DNA of 64,000 nt from Streptomyces buecherae. GTDB lineage: Bacteria > Actinomycetota > Actinomycetes > Streptomycetales > Streptomycetaceae. The stretch is from the NCBI RefSeq assembly GCF_014295035.1, contig NZ_CP060404.1, positions 4,872,501 through 4,936,500 of the forward strand, given 5' to 3'. The stretch's first letter is position 1. Every line of letters begins with the position of its first letter. The position numbers and the translations under genes are program-made. Below the pieces are notes generated by a model, which was not told the origin of the DNA, searched no databases, and saw nothing but the letters and a program-made list of their open reading frames with translations. Positions 28,807 through 36,392 of this stretch are shown here, one piece after another.

Positions 28807-29151
28807 TCAGCGGCCGTTGAACGGGCCGTACGGGCCGTCCGAGCTGGAGCCGCCGCGCCGACCACGACCACCGGAGACCTGTCGCAGCGCGGGTCGTACG
28901 TCCACCATGTACACGATCGTCGCGATGAGCCCGATGATCGGGATGAAGGACATGACGGACAGGAACAGGTTCGCCGCCGTCGCGATGCCCAGCAGGATGA
29001 GCCAGAAGGGCTTGGTCTGCTTGTCCGCGGCCCGGTACGCGTCCTCACGGCGGATCGCCGAGTCGACGAAGGCGAACAGGCTGAAGAGCAGCAACCCCCA
29101 GGAGACCCAGTAGAAAATCTCGTTGAATCCCTGCACCAGCACGTCATCCAC
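28807..29151 (-). CDS. DUF2516 family membrane protein
   Basis: Protein of 114 residues with two or three hydrophobic segments (about 10-30, 47-66, 68-84) and a basic Gly-rich tail. It matches DUF2516, small integral membrane proteins of actinobacteria of unknown role. GTG 29151 is used; the ribosome site is weak and GTG 29142 is an alternative. It is downstream of the HBHA-like and XRE genes on the same strand, an arrangement I recall from other streptomycetes. Confidence 0.8.
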   Translation of the reverse strand: MDDVLVQGFNEIFYWVSWGLLLFSLFAFVDSAIRREDAYRAADKQTKPFWLILLGIATAANLFLSVMSFIPIIGLIATIVYMVDVRPALRQVSGGRGRRGGSSSDGPYGPFNGR

Positions 29152-29372
29152 CGCCTGAGATGTAGTGAGCGTCCATCGCTTCCGTCGGGCGTGTCAGCGG
29201 CAACGGTACCCGTACGGCGGAACGGGCACGCGGGGCACGCTCGGCCCGCCGCCAGACCGTTGCCCGCCCGCCCCCGGCCGGCCCCGCCGCGTACGTCCCC
29301 GACCCCGTCGGGCCAACGGGGTCGGGGACGCGGACGGGCTGGAGACCGGCCTGGGCGGTGCCGGCCGGTGCG

Positions 29373-29900
29373 TCACTCCGCGGACTTGGGCGCGGGCTTC
29401 TTCACCGTCGGGTCGCCGTTCGGGTTCGCGCCCGGGTTCGCGTTCGGGTTCGCGTTCGGGGTGGGGGTCGCGCCCGGTGGCGTCGGCTTCGGGGCCGCCG
29501 ACCGCTGACCGGCCGGCCGGGTCCCGCCCGCGCTGCCGCCGTCCTCCGGGGCCCCGGCGCTCTTGGTGGTGGCGGGGGCGCCCTTGGCGGGCGTGCCCTG
29601 GGTGGACGTGCCTTGAGTGGACGTGCCCTGGGTGGGGGTCTCCTTGGCGGAGGCGTCCTTTGCGGGGGCGCCCTGTGTGGTGGCGGGCGCGTCGGCGCTC
29701 GCCGCGCCGCCGGTGCTCGCGGCGGCGCTGCCGTTGGCCTTCGCGGTGCCGTTGGCCTTCGCCGTCCCGCCGCCCTTCGCGGCCCCGTCACCTGCGACCG
29801 TCCCGCTGCCCTTCGCGCCGTCGGCCGGGGCCGGGGTCGCGAAGGGCGGCCGACGGGCCGGGCCGGCCGGGCGGGGCGCGCCGGGGCGGCGGGCGGCGGG
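29373..29900 (-). pseudogene. out-of-frame continuation of the HBHA-like gene
   Basis: In the -1 frame the segment reads ATPAPADGAKGSGTVAGD, then repeats of TAKANG, TQGTS and APAKDASAK, and ends PTVKKPAPKSAE. Codon third positions are GC-rich here but not in the annotated frame. The restored product would be about 344 residues. It is either a true frameshift mutation or an assembly error in a GC homopolymer. Confidence 0.6.
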
Positions 29901-30406
29901 GTGGCGATGCGGTGGGTGGGGCGGGTACGGGGCGGCGCCGTGTCCCGAGCCGTACCGAGTTCGCCCGGCGCGTCGGTCTCGCCGTCGACCTCCTCCTCCT
30001 CGTCGGAGGTCTCGCCGCGCCACGTCTGCACGGCACCCCGGCCGCGTACGGCCAACTCGTCGTAGGTGTCGCGGGCGCGCACCGCGTACTCGGCGACCCG
30101 GCCCACGCCCTGCAACGTGAGGTCCTGGGCCGTCTCGCGGAGCTTCTTGATGTCGGTGTCGAGGCCGCTCAGCAACTCGCTCAGCTTGGCCTGGGTCTGC
30201 TGCGCCTGCTGCGAGACCCGCTCCTGGACGGCCTTGGGGTCGGTGTCCCGTACGGCCGCGATCCGCCCGGGCGCCTCGGCGACGAGCCGGTCGAACAGCG
30301 CCGGGGCTTCCTTCAACTTCTCGGCCGCGAGGTCGGCGGCGCCGGCCACGGCGTACAGCGGGGTCGGGTTGATGATGCGCTTGCGGAGATCTTCGGTGCT
30401 GGCCAT
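29402..30406 (-). CDS. HBHA-like coiled-coil protein, C-terminus apparently frameshifted
   Basis: The literal frame encodes 334 residues. Residues 1-130 are convincing: MASTEDLRKRIINPTPLYAV, then a helical coiled-coil region like the heparin-binding hemagglutinin family (AAEKLKEAPALFDRLVAEAPG, KLRETAQDLT). After about residue 170 the frame becomes an artefactual Arg/Pro string with poor third-position GC. The -1 frame takes over with the Ala/Lys/Pro/Thr tail expected of these proteins. A one-base loss between about 29840 and 29940 would explain this. It lies downstream of the XRE gene. Confidence 0.7.
   Translation of the reverse strand: MASTEDLRKRIINPTPLYAVAGAADLAAEKLKEAPALFDRLVAEAPGRIAAVRDTDPKAVQERVSQQAQQTQAKLSELLSGLDTDIKKLRETAQDLTLQGVGRVAEYAVRARDTYDELAVRGRGAVQTWRGETSDEEEEVDGETDAPGELGTARDTAPPRTRPTHRIATPPPAAPARPARPARPVGRPSRPRPRPTARRAAGRSQVTGPRRAAGRRRPTAPRRPTAAPPRAPAARRAPTRPPPHRAPPQRTPPPRRPPPRARPLKARPPRARPPRAPPPPPRAPGPRRTAAARAGPGRPVSGRRPRSRRHRARPPPRTRTRTRTRARTRTATRR
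29420..29459. repeat. 12-nt tandem repeats encoding Asn-Pro-Asn-Ala
   Basis: About three and a half copies of CGGGTTCGCGTT. On the minus strand in the restored frame they encode PNANPNANPGANPNG at the end of the HBHA-like tail. A second 15-nt repeat encoding TQGTS lies near 29590-29635. Confidence 0.7.
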
Positions 30407-30578
30407 GACGGGTGTCCTCCCGGATCGGTCAGGGCAAGGTGCGCTGCCGTGCTGTTCGGTTCTGCCGTGTCGGTGCTGTTCTGCCTGTCGGCTGCTGTTC
30501 CGGTTGCCGGTTGCCGGTTTGCGGGTTGCTGGTCGCGAGCCGCGGGCCGGTCGGGTGGGCCGGGGCGGCGTCGGCGGC

Positions 30579-31175
30579 TTACGCCTCGTCGGGGGTGTGG
30601 GGCTGGGCCCCGCCGCGTCTTGGGGGTGCCGGTGCCGGGGTGGCCGCGCCCGGGTGTGTGGCGGCCGGGCGCGGGCCGGGGTTGGTGCCGGGCGTGCCGC
30701 TCGCGGGGTGCTGGGGGCCGCTGTCCGCGGCGTCGGCTATGCCGTCGCGAGGGGCACCCGGCGCGTTGCTGGCCGGGGCGTCGGGAGCGGGACCGCCGTG
30801 GTCGGCGGCGCCGGCCGGGCGGCCCGACTCGGTGCCGTTCTCCTTGCGGAACGACTCGTAGATCTGGAGCAGCACCTGCTTCTGCCGCTCCGTGATGGTC
30901 GGGTCGGTCAGGATCGCGCTGGTGACCTCGGCCTCGGCCCGGTCCCGCGCGTCGAGGATGCCGGCCTGGACGTACAGCGTCTCGGCGGAGATCCGCAGCG
31001 CCTTGGCCAACTGCTGGAGGATGTCGGCGCTCGGCTTCCGCAGTCCGCGCTCGATCTGGCTGAGGTACGGATTCGACACCCCCGCCGCGTCCGCGAGCTG
31101 CCGCAACGAGAGCTGGGCCGTACGCCGCTGCTCCCGCAGGAACTCGCCGAGGTTGCCGACGTTCAGTGCTGCCAT
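30579..31175 (-). CDS. XRE-family transcriptional regulator
   Basis: Protein of 198 residues: a helix-turn-helix of the lambda-repressor type (about 7-65, LREQRRTAQLSLRQLADAAG then VSNPYLSQIERGLRKPSAD), a short helical region (about 70-115), and a long Pro/Ala/Gly tail. ATG 31175 is chosen because the HTH begins there and a 28-bp palindrome lies 26 bp upstream, as expected for autoregulation. It precedes the HBHA-like and DUF2516 genes on the same strand and may control them. Confidence 0.88.
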   Translation of the reverse strand: MAALNVGNLGEFLREQRRTAQLSLRQLADAAGVSNPYLSQIERGLRKPSADILQQLAKALRISAETLYVQAGILDARDRAEAEVTSAILTDPTITERQKQVLLQIYESFRKENGTESGRPAGAADHGGPAPDAPASNAPGAPRDGIADAADSGPQHPASGTPGTNPGPRPAATHPGAATPAPAPPRRGGAQPHTPDEA

Positions 31176-31201
31176 GCCTGCGATGCTGCCGCCCGTCGCT
31201 A

Positions 31202-31229
31202 ACTTTTGCAAGCGACCGCTTGCAAAAGT
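31202..31229 (-). promoter_or_regulatory. 28-bp perfect palindrome upstream of the XRE gene
   Basis: Arms ACTTTTGCAAGCG (31202-31214) and CGCTTGCAAAAGT (31217-31229), 2-bp spacer, perfect symmetry. AT-rich against the local background and 26 bp before the XRE start. It is likely the operator of that regulator, overlapping its promoter (TTGCAA could be a -35). Confidence 0.8.
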
Positions 31230-31417
31230 GGCGTGTCGCACGGGTGAGGGGTGCGCCTCTGGGCTGGGGCCTGACTTCCGTGAAGCGGACCGAAACCTGC
31301 CGGCCCTCTGCTCCACGAGCTTCCGACCCCCTCAGCGGCTCCACGGCCGCCCCGCCCCCCGTTCCGCTGTCAGCGGACCTGCTGGACCGTGCGGGGCGGG
31401 CTGTCAGGATGGCCGGT

Positions 31418-32116
31418 ATGGGGAAGAGCGTGGCGGTGCGGCGGCTTGATCTCGGGTACTTCGTTCGGCCCGCGTCGGAGACCGGTGGTCCGCGGCCACG
31501 CGTCGAACCCGTCCTCGCCTACCTCGTGCGCCACGGTGACGGGCTGATCCTCTTCGACACCGGCATCGGCGACGCGGGTCCCGAAACCGAGGCGCACTAC
31601 CGGCCGCGCCGGCGCGCGCTCCCCGATGCGCTGGCGGCGTCCGGTGTCGCCCTCGGTGACGTTTCGATGGTCGTGAACTGCCACCTGCACTTCGACCACT
31701 GTGGCGGGAACCCCCTGCTGGGCGGCACCCCCATACTCGTCCAGGATGTCGAGCTGGCCACCGCCCGCCGGGGCGACTACACCGTCGAGGAACTGGTCGA
31801 CTTCCCCGGAGCGACCTACGAGGAGGTCGCCGGCGAGGTCGAGATCTGGCCGGGTGTCTGGGTTGTTCCGACGCCCGGGCACACCCCAGGGCACCAGTCG
31901 CTGGTCGTCCGGCAGGATGACGGCACGGTGGTCCTCGCCGGCCAGGCGTACGACCTCGCCTCCCACTTCGCGTCCGAGCAACTGGCCCGGCAGGCGACAC
32001 TGGACGGCGTGGAGCAGCCCGTTCCGCCCTACCAGCCCTGGCTGGACCGGCTCGCCGACTTCGAGCCACGGCGCGTGTTCTTCGCCCACGACTGCTCGGT
32101 CTGGGAACCGGCGTAG
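31418..32116 (+). CDS. metallo-beta-lactamase fold hydrolase (AHL-lactonase-like)
   Basis: Protein of 232 residues with the metal motif HLHFDHCGG, a second-shell GHTPGHQSLVV, strand LILFDTGIG, and a late FFAHD. This matches the quorum-quenching lactonase-like branch of the MBL superfamily: two zinc ions and hydrolysis of an ester, lactone or similar bond. The true substrate is unknown. ATG 31418 has CAGGA 8 nt upstream; ATG 31409, three codons earlier, is possible. It diverges from the XRE gene. Confidence 0.85.
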   Translation: MGKSVAVRRLDLGYFVRPASETGGPRPRVEPVLAYLVRHGDGLILFDTGIGDAGPETEAHYRPRRRALPDALAASGVALGDVSMVVNCHLHFDHCGGNPLLGGTPILVQDVELATARRGDYTVEELVDFPGATYEEVAGEVEIWPGVWVVPTPGHTPGHQSLVVRQDDGTVVLAGQAYDLASHFASEQLARQATLDGVEQPVPPYQPWLDRLADFEPRRVFFAHDCSVWEPA

Positions 32117-32159
32117 CGACGCGTACCGCTGACCCCGGGCCGCTGGCGCGAAGCCGCAT

Positions 32160-32201
32160 ACCGCATGCCGCACACCGCATGCCGTACACCGCATGCCGTA
32201 C
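32160..32201. repeat. three 14-nt tandem repeats
   Basis: ACCGCATGCCGCAC, ACCGCATGCCGTAC, ACCGCATGCCGTAC in direct succession after the MBL gene. Each contains the self-complementary GCATGC. No role is evident. Confidence 0.85.
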
Positions 32202-32293
32202 GTCGCCAGCGAGCGGGCCAACTCCAGCCCGCGCCCCCAGGCGGGGCGAAGCGGGCCCGGTCGAGCCCCCGTCAGGTAGCCCGTCGACGAGGA

Positions 32294-32324
32294 TTGACCT
32301 TCCCCCTGGGGGAGCCCACAGCAT
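32294..32324 (+). promoter_or_regulatory. MerR-type promoter/operator
   Basis: TTGACC (32294-32299), a 19-nt spacer holding the symmetric TCCCCCTGGGGGA (32301-32313), then CAGCAT (32319-32324). A long spacer with an internal palindrome is the hallmark of promoters untwisted by MerR-family activators. It lies 43 nt before the MerR-PP2C gene, implying autoregulation. Confidence 0.75.
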
Positions 32325-32366
32325 CGGTGGGGCCGGGCGACGTGTCCGGTGTGAGGAGGAGCGGGC

Positions 32367-33443
32367 ATGGGGTTGCTGACCATCGGGGCGTTCGCCAAGG
32401 CGTCCCGGCTGTCGCCGAAGGCGTTGCGGCTGTACGACGAACTCGGCCTGCTGACCCCTGCTCGCGTCGACCCGGTGACCGGCTACCGCCGTTACGCGCC
32501 GGAGCAACTGGACCGGGCCCGACTGGTGGCCTGGCTCCGGCGTCTGGGGATGCCGCTGGCGCGCATCCGGTGCGTGTGCGCGCTGGACGCGGGGGCGGCC
32601 GCCCGGGAGATCCGCGCGTTCTGGGCCGAGGTCGAGGCCGACACCGCTGCCCGGCGGGATCTGGCCACCTTCCTCATCGACCACCTGTCCTGGAAGGACC
32701 CCGCCATGACCGAGACCACCAGCCCGCTGGGCATCCGTTACGCCGCCCTCTCCGACGCGGGCCTGGTCCGCGCGAGCAACCAGGACACCGCGTACGCCGG
32801 GACGCGCCTGCTGGCCGTCGCCGACGGGTACGGCAGTGGCGGGGGGCCCGCGAGCGCCGCCGCCGTTGACGCGCTCAAGCGGCTCGAAACCGACGGCATT
32901 CCGGCGGGCAACCTGCTGAACGTCCTTGAGGACGCCGTCGAGCAGGCCCAGCGGGCCGTGCGCGGTGTCACCGGGGCCGGGTCCGGGGCTGGGGCGGACG
33001 AAGCGGGGACGACGCTCACCGCGATGTTGTGGACGGGGTCGCGGTTGGCGCTCGTCCACATCGGGGACTCCCGCGTCTACCTGCTGCGCGACGGAGAGTT
33101 GTTCCAGATCACGCACGACCACACCATGGTCCAGGCGATGGTCGACGAGGGTCGCCTGAGCCCGGAAGAGGCCGCCTCCCACCCGCAGCGGTCCCTGTTG
33201 CTGCGGGCCCTCGGCCAGGGCGCCCCCGACCTGCGCCTGCACGACGCCCGGCGGGGGGACCGCTACCTGCTCTGCTCCGACGGCCTGTCCGCCGTCGTGC
33301 CGAGCGAGGAGATCCGCCGGGTGCTCGCCGCGACCGGCGAGCCGGAGCCCGCCGTACGCGAACTCGTCGACCTCGCCAACGCCTCCGGCGGGCCCGACAA
33401 CGTCAGTTGCGTGGTCGCCGACGTGATGGAGACCCAGGGGTAG
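32367..33443 (+). CDS. MerR-family regulator fused to a PP2C phosphatase
   Basis: Protein of 358 residues. Residues 1-110 are a MerR winged helix with dimer helix (LTIGAFAKASRLSPKALRLY, GYRRYAPEQL). Residues about 120-355 are a PP2C Ser/Thr phosphatase: SDAGLVRASNQDTAYAG, VADGYGSGGGPAS (family norm ADGMGG or similar), GTTLTAML, HIGDSRVYLLRDG, LLCSDGLSAVV and SGGPDNVSCVV. Metal-binding Asp residues are present in NQD, ADG, SDG and PDN. DNA binding may be tied to phosphatase activity. ATG 32367 has GGAGGAGCGGGC upstream. Confidence 0.9.
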   Translation: MGLLTIGAFAKASRLSPKALRLYDELGLLTPARVDPVTGYRRYAPEQLDRARLVAWLRRLGMPLARIRCVCALDAGAAAREIRAFWAEVEADTAARRDLATFLIDHLSWKDPAMTETTSPLGIRYAALSDAGLVRASNQDTAYAGTRLLAVADGYGSGGGPASAAAVDALKRLETDGIPAGNLLNVLEDAVEQAQRAVRGVTGAGSGAGADEAGTTLTAMLWTGSRLALVHIGDSRVYLLRDGELFQITHDHTMVQAMVDEGRLSPEEAASHPQRSLLLRALGQGAPDLRLHDARRGDRYLLCSDGLSAVVPSEEIRRVLAATGEPEPAVRELVDLANASGGPDNVSCVVADVMETQG

Positions 33444-33513
33444 CGGGAGCGGGTGGCGGGTGGCGGTGCCGCCCAGGCTCGGCCCACGCGCGGCGGTGGT
33501 ATGCGGGGGTGCC

Positions 33514-33591
33514 GGGCCCCACGCGACCGGGGCCCAACACGACCGGGGCCAATGTGACCGGGCCCCACACGAGCGGCCCCCACACGAGCCG
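33514..33591. repeat. five degenerate ~16-nt tandem repeats
   Basis: Units of GGGCCCCACGCGACCG type recur about five times between the MerR-PP2C and VOC genes. Units vary in sequence and length and there is no spacer structure, so this is not CRISPR. Confidence 0.7.
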
Positions 33592-33633
33592 GTCAGCGCG
33601 GCGTCTGTCAGTGCCCGCCGTTAAGGTGGCCCG

Positions 33634-34068
33634 ATGGCCGTGATCAGGAAGTTCCAAGTCACCTTCGACTGCGCCGAACCCGAGCGGGTCGCACGCTTCT
33701 GGTGCGAGGTGTTGGGGTACGAGGTACCGCCGCCGCCGGAGGGCTTCACTAGCTGGGACGACTTCGTTCGTTCGTTGCCGCCCGAGCGGCAGGACTCGGC
33801 GTTCGCCTGTGTCGATCCCTCGGGCGAGGGCCCGCGGCTGTTCTTCCAGCGGGTGCCCGAGGGCAAGGTCGCCAAGAACCGGGTCCACCTCGACGTGCGG
33901 GTCGGCACCGGGCTCGTGGGCGCCGAGCGCCTGGCCGCGCTGGAGGCGGAGTGCACGCGCCTGGTCGCGCTCGGCGCGGAGCGCGTACGGCTGCTGGTCG
34001 CCGACGGTGTCAACGAGTCGTGCATCGTGATGCGGGACGTCGAGGGCAACGAGTTCTGTCTCGACTGA
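33634..34068 (+). CDS. VOC family (glyoxalase-like) protein
   Basis: Protein of 144 residues with the paired beta-alpha-beta pattern: FQVTFDCAEPERVARFWCEV at the start, KNRVHLDVRV in the middle, and VMRDVEGNEFCLD at the end. It belongs to the vicinal oxygen chelate superfamily; reaction unknown. ATG 33634 follows AAGGTGG at about 5 nt. A strong terminator starts directly after the stop. Confidence 0.88.
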   Translation: MAVIRKFQVTFDCAEPERVARFWCEVLGYEVPPPPEGFTSWDDFVRSLPPERQDSAFACVDPSGEGPRLFFQRVPEGKVAKNRVHLDVRVGTGLVGAERLAALEAECTRLVALGAERVRLLVADGVNESCIVMRDVEGNEFCLD

Positions 34069-34094
34069 CGTGGCGGGCCCTCGGGCCCGCCACG
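34069..34094. terminator. bidirectional terminator, VOC / ECF41
   Basis: A perfect 12-bp stem CGTGGCGGGCCC (34069-34080) with 34083-34094, loop TC, starting at the base after the VOC stop and converging on the sigma gene. Confidence 0.85.
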
Positions 34095-34105
34095 CGTCGG
34101 CCGAA

Positions 34106-34972
34106 CTACCGGGCCAGGGGCGCCGGTTGGTCGAGACGGGTGAGCTTGTGCGGGTTGCGCATCAGGTAGACGCGGGTGACCTGGCCGCCGTCCACCACGA
34201 CGCTCAGCGCCGTCGGCTCGCCGTCGACCTCGAGGCGGACCGCTGGCGCGCCGTTGAGCCATACGGTCGTCGTCGCGAACGGGTCCATCGCCTGGTGGGC
34301 CCGTGCGAGCACCCCCGCCACCAGCGCGGCCCCGTGCAGCGGTGCCAGCGCGGCGGTCGCCACCCCGCCGCCGTCCGCGATCAGCACCACGTCCGGCGCC
34401 ATGACCTCCATCAGCTCCTGCAACCGCCCGGTACGCAGCGCGGCCAGGAACCGTTCCACCACGGCCCGCTGCTCCGCCCCGCTCACCCGCATCCGCGGAC
34501 GCCGGGCCGCCACGTGCGCGCGGGCCCGCCGACCGATCTGCCGCACAGTGGCCGCGGACTTCCCGACGGCCTCGGCGATCTCCCCGTACGGCAGCTCGAA
34601 GACCTCGCGGAGCACGAACACCGCCCGCTCCGTCGGCCCGAGGGTCTCCAGGACGGTGAGCATCGCGATCGACACGCTCTCCGCGAGTTCGACGTCCTCG
34701 GCGACGTCGGGGCTGGTCAGCAGCGGTTCGGGCAGCCACTCGCCGACGTACTCCTCGCGGCTGCGGGACAGCGCGCGCAGCCGGTTGAGGGCCTGCCGGG
34801 TGACGACGCGTACGAGGTAGGCGCGCGGGTCGCGCACCTCCGCGCGGTCCACGTCGGCCCAGCGCAGCCAGGACTCCTGGAGTACGTCCTCCGCGTCCGC
34901 CGCCGAGCCGAGCATCTCGTAGGCGACCGTGAACAACAGGCCGCGGTGGTCGACGAAGGGATCACCGGTCAT
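34106..34972 (-). CDS. ECF41-group sigma factor with SnoaL-like C-terminal domain
   Basis: Protein of 288 residues: sigma region 2 (about 5-75, EDVLQESWLRW), region 4 (about 105-160, LREVFELPYGEIAEAVGKSAATVRQI), then a fused SnoaL-like regulatory domain. It carries the ECF41 marks WLPEPL in the linker, DGGG in the extension, and NPHKL near the end. In this group the C-terminal domain replaces an anti-sigma factor. ATG 34972 overlaps the stop of the carboxymuconolactone-decarboxylase gene by 4 nt (ATGA), the standard ECF41/COE pairing. Confidence 0.93.
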   Translation of the reverse strand: MTGDPFVDHRGLLFTVAYEMLGSAADAEDVLQESWLRWADVDRAEVRDPRAYLVRVVTRQALNRLRALSRSREEYVGEWLPEPLLTSPDVAEDVELAESVSIAMLTVLETLGPTERAVFVLREVFELPYGEIAEAVGKSAATVRQIGRRARAHVAARRPRMRVSGAEQRAVVERFLAALRTGRLQELMEVMAPDVVLIADGGGVATAALAPLHGAALVAGVLARAHQAMDPFATTTVWLNGAPAVRLEVDGEPTALSVVVDGGQVTRVYLMRNPHKLTRLDQPAPLAR

Positions 34973-35547
34973 GCCGGCGACGCTACGCGGGGCTGCTCGG
35001 GGCGGGTGGCCAGCGGGATCGCGCACGCGTCGGAGTAACCCTGTGACGTGACGCCGTGTGCCGTGTTCACCCTGGTCGACAGGTTGGCGAAGCCGACGAA
35101 CACGGTGAGTTCGACCAACCCCGCCGGCCCGAGCTGGTCGAGCAGGCTCGCGGACAGCTCGTCGGTGACGGTCGTGGGGGTGGTGGTCATGGCCTCGGCG
35201 TACTCCATCACCTCCCGCTCCAGCGGCGTGAACACCCCCGACTCGCGCCAGCGCGGCACCTGGCTCGCCTTGGCCGGCTCCAGGTTCTGGTTCAGCGCGG
35301 CGAAGTAGTTGACGTCCAGGCACCAACTACACCCGACCTGCGCCGCGACCGCCATGTGCGCGTACGTCTTGAGGCCCTCGTCGACCGCGTCCCACGTGCT
35401 CATCCGGCCCGCGAAGTCCAGGGACGCGGCGGCTGCGGCGGGGTGGTTGAACGCCACCTCGACCGGTTCGGGCGCCGAACCGAACTGCTGGATCAGGTTC
35501 TCCTTCAACTCGGCGGGGATCTCTGCCTTCGGGATACGCGGGGTCAT
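34969..35547 (-). CDS. carboxymuconolactone decarboxylase-family protein (ECF41 partner)
   Basis: Protein of 192 residues, mainly helical, with an AhpD-like redox motif GCSWCLDVN and a following EREVMEYAEAMT. It belongs to the carboxymuconolactone decarboxylase family, one of the COE enzymes encoded beside ECF41 sigma factors. A peroxidase or disulfide-linked role is possible. ATG 35547 has AAGGAG 7 nt upstream. An ECF41-type promoter lies about 130 nt upstream, after a repetitive leader of GGTGGCCGGG and CTGTTGG units. Confidence 0.9.
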   Translation of the reverse strand: MTPRIPKAEIPAELKENLIQQFGSAPEPVEVAFNHPAAAAASLDFAGRMSTWDAVDEGLKTYAHMAVAAQVGCSWCLDVNYFAALNQNLEPAKASQVPRWRESGVFTPLEREVMEYAEAMTTTPTTVTDELSASLLDQLGPAGLVELTVFVGFANLSTRVNTAHGVTSQGYSDACAIPLATRPEQPRVASPA

Positions 35548-35674
35548 GCTCAGCTCCTTGTCCGGTGGCCGGGTGGCCGGGTGCCTGGGTGGCTGTCGGG
35601 TTGGTTGCCCGACTGGTGGCCTGGCGGCTCGTTGGCCCGGCGGCCTGTTGGTCTGTTGGCCTGTTGGACATGGA

Positions 35675-35701
35675 GACACCGCGGGGCGTGTGAGTGTGAC
35701 A
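35675..35701 (-). promoter_or_regulatory. ECF41-type promoter
   Basis: On the minus strand TGTCACA (35701-35695), 16-nt spacer, TGTC (35678-35675). This fits the ECF41 consensus TGTCACA-N16-CGTC with one mismatch. It would make the CMD-sigma operon self-activating, with a leader of about 120 nt. Confidence 0.8.
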
Positions 35702-35819
35702 CCACCTCCTCCGTGAACCGTGCCCGCCACCGCTCCCGGCCCGCCCGCACCCCTGTGAGCAGCGCGAACGCCCCGCTCAGGGGGCGGGGGGCGGCCCCTC
35801 GTGTCGTAACCTTGGCGGA

Positions 35820-36362
35820 ATGTCCTCCATAGCCAAGATGTCCGAACGGCACATCGCCACGATCGTGTGGGTCGCGGTCCTCGGTGGGGTCACCTCGGTC
35901 CTCGTGGGGGATCGCCTGTGGCGGGCGGTGGCCGGCCTCGGACCCGGCGCCGGCTACGCCTTCGGCGCGTTCTGCGGCAGCGGCATCCTCTGTTGTTGGG
36001 TGCTGGCCTCGGCCGCGCTGCGGCAGCGTCGGTGGGTACGCGGTGCCGGCGCGGCGGCCCTGTGGTGCGTGGCGTTCCTCGCTCTGGCCTGTCTGCCCCC
36101 GGGGCGCACCGGTCGCCTCACCGGTGCCCTCGCCCTGTCGGGAGACCAGCGCATGTGGGTGGAGGAGCATCCGGGCGTGTGGTGGGCCATCGGGATCGGC
36201 TTCGCGCTCGGCGCGCTCGCCGTCTGGCGCACGGCGCCCCGCCGCGCCGCCGCCCGCCGACGGCCCCCGGCCTCGCCGCCGGGGAAGCCGGGGGAGCCGG
36301 GGAGGCCGGGGGAGCCGGGGAGGCCAAGGGGGCGGTGGAGGGGCAAGGGGCCGGCGACGTAG
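35820..36362 (+). CDS. membrane protein of unknown function
   Basis: Protein of 180 residues with about four hydrophobic segments (about 12-30, 45-66, 75-92, 118-136) and a basic Pro/Gly tail with GEPGRPGEPGRP repeats. No family is recognised. ATG 35820 has a short GGCGGA just before it. The coding frame has strong third-position GC bias, so the gene is likely real. It converges on the monooxygenase gene. Confidence 0.65.
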   Translation: MSSIAKMSERHIATIVWVAVLGGVTSVLVGDRLWRAVAGLGPGAGYAFGAFCGSGILCCWVLASAALRQRRWVRGAGAAALWCVAFLALACLPPGRTGRLTGALALSGDQRMWVEEHPGVWWAIGIGFALGALAVWRTAPRRAAARRRPPASPPGKPGEPGRPGEPGRPRGRWRGKGPAT

Positions 36363-36392
36363 CGGGGCCGGGGGCAGCGCCCTGACGCGGTC

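Noticed and set aside
29420..29459. Functional relation to Plasmodium NANP repeats
   Set aside because: Short low-complexity similarity arising from a 12-nt DNA repeat; nothing else is shared.
33514..33591. CRISPR array
   Set aside because: Units are adjacent and degenerate, with no spacers of fixed length and no cas genes. The same holds for the arrays at 48611 and 61631.
35562..35670. Coding repeat upstream of the CMD gene
   Set aside because: It lies between an ECF41-type promoter and a strong ribosome site, so it is better explained as a repetitive leader.
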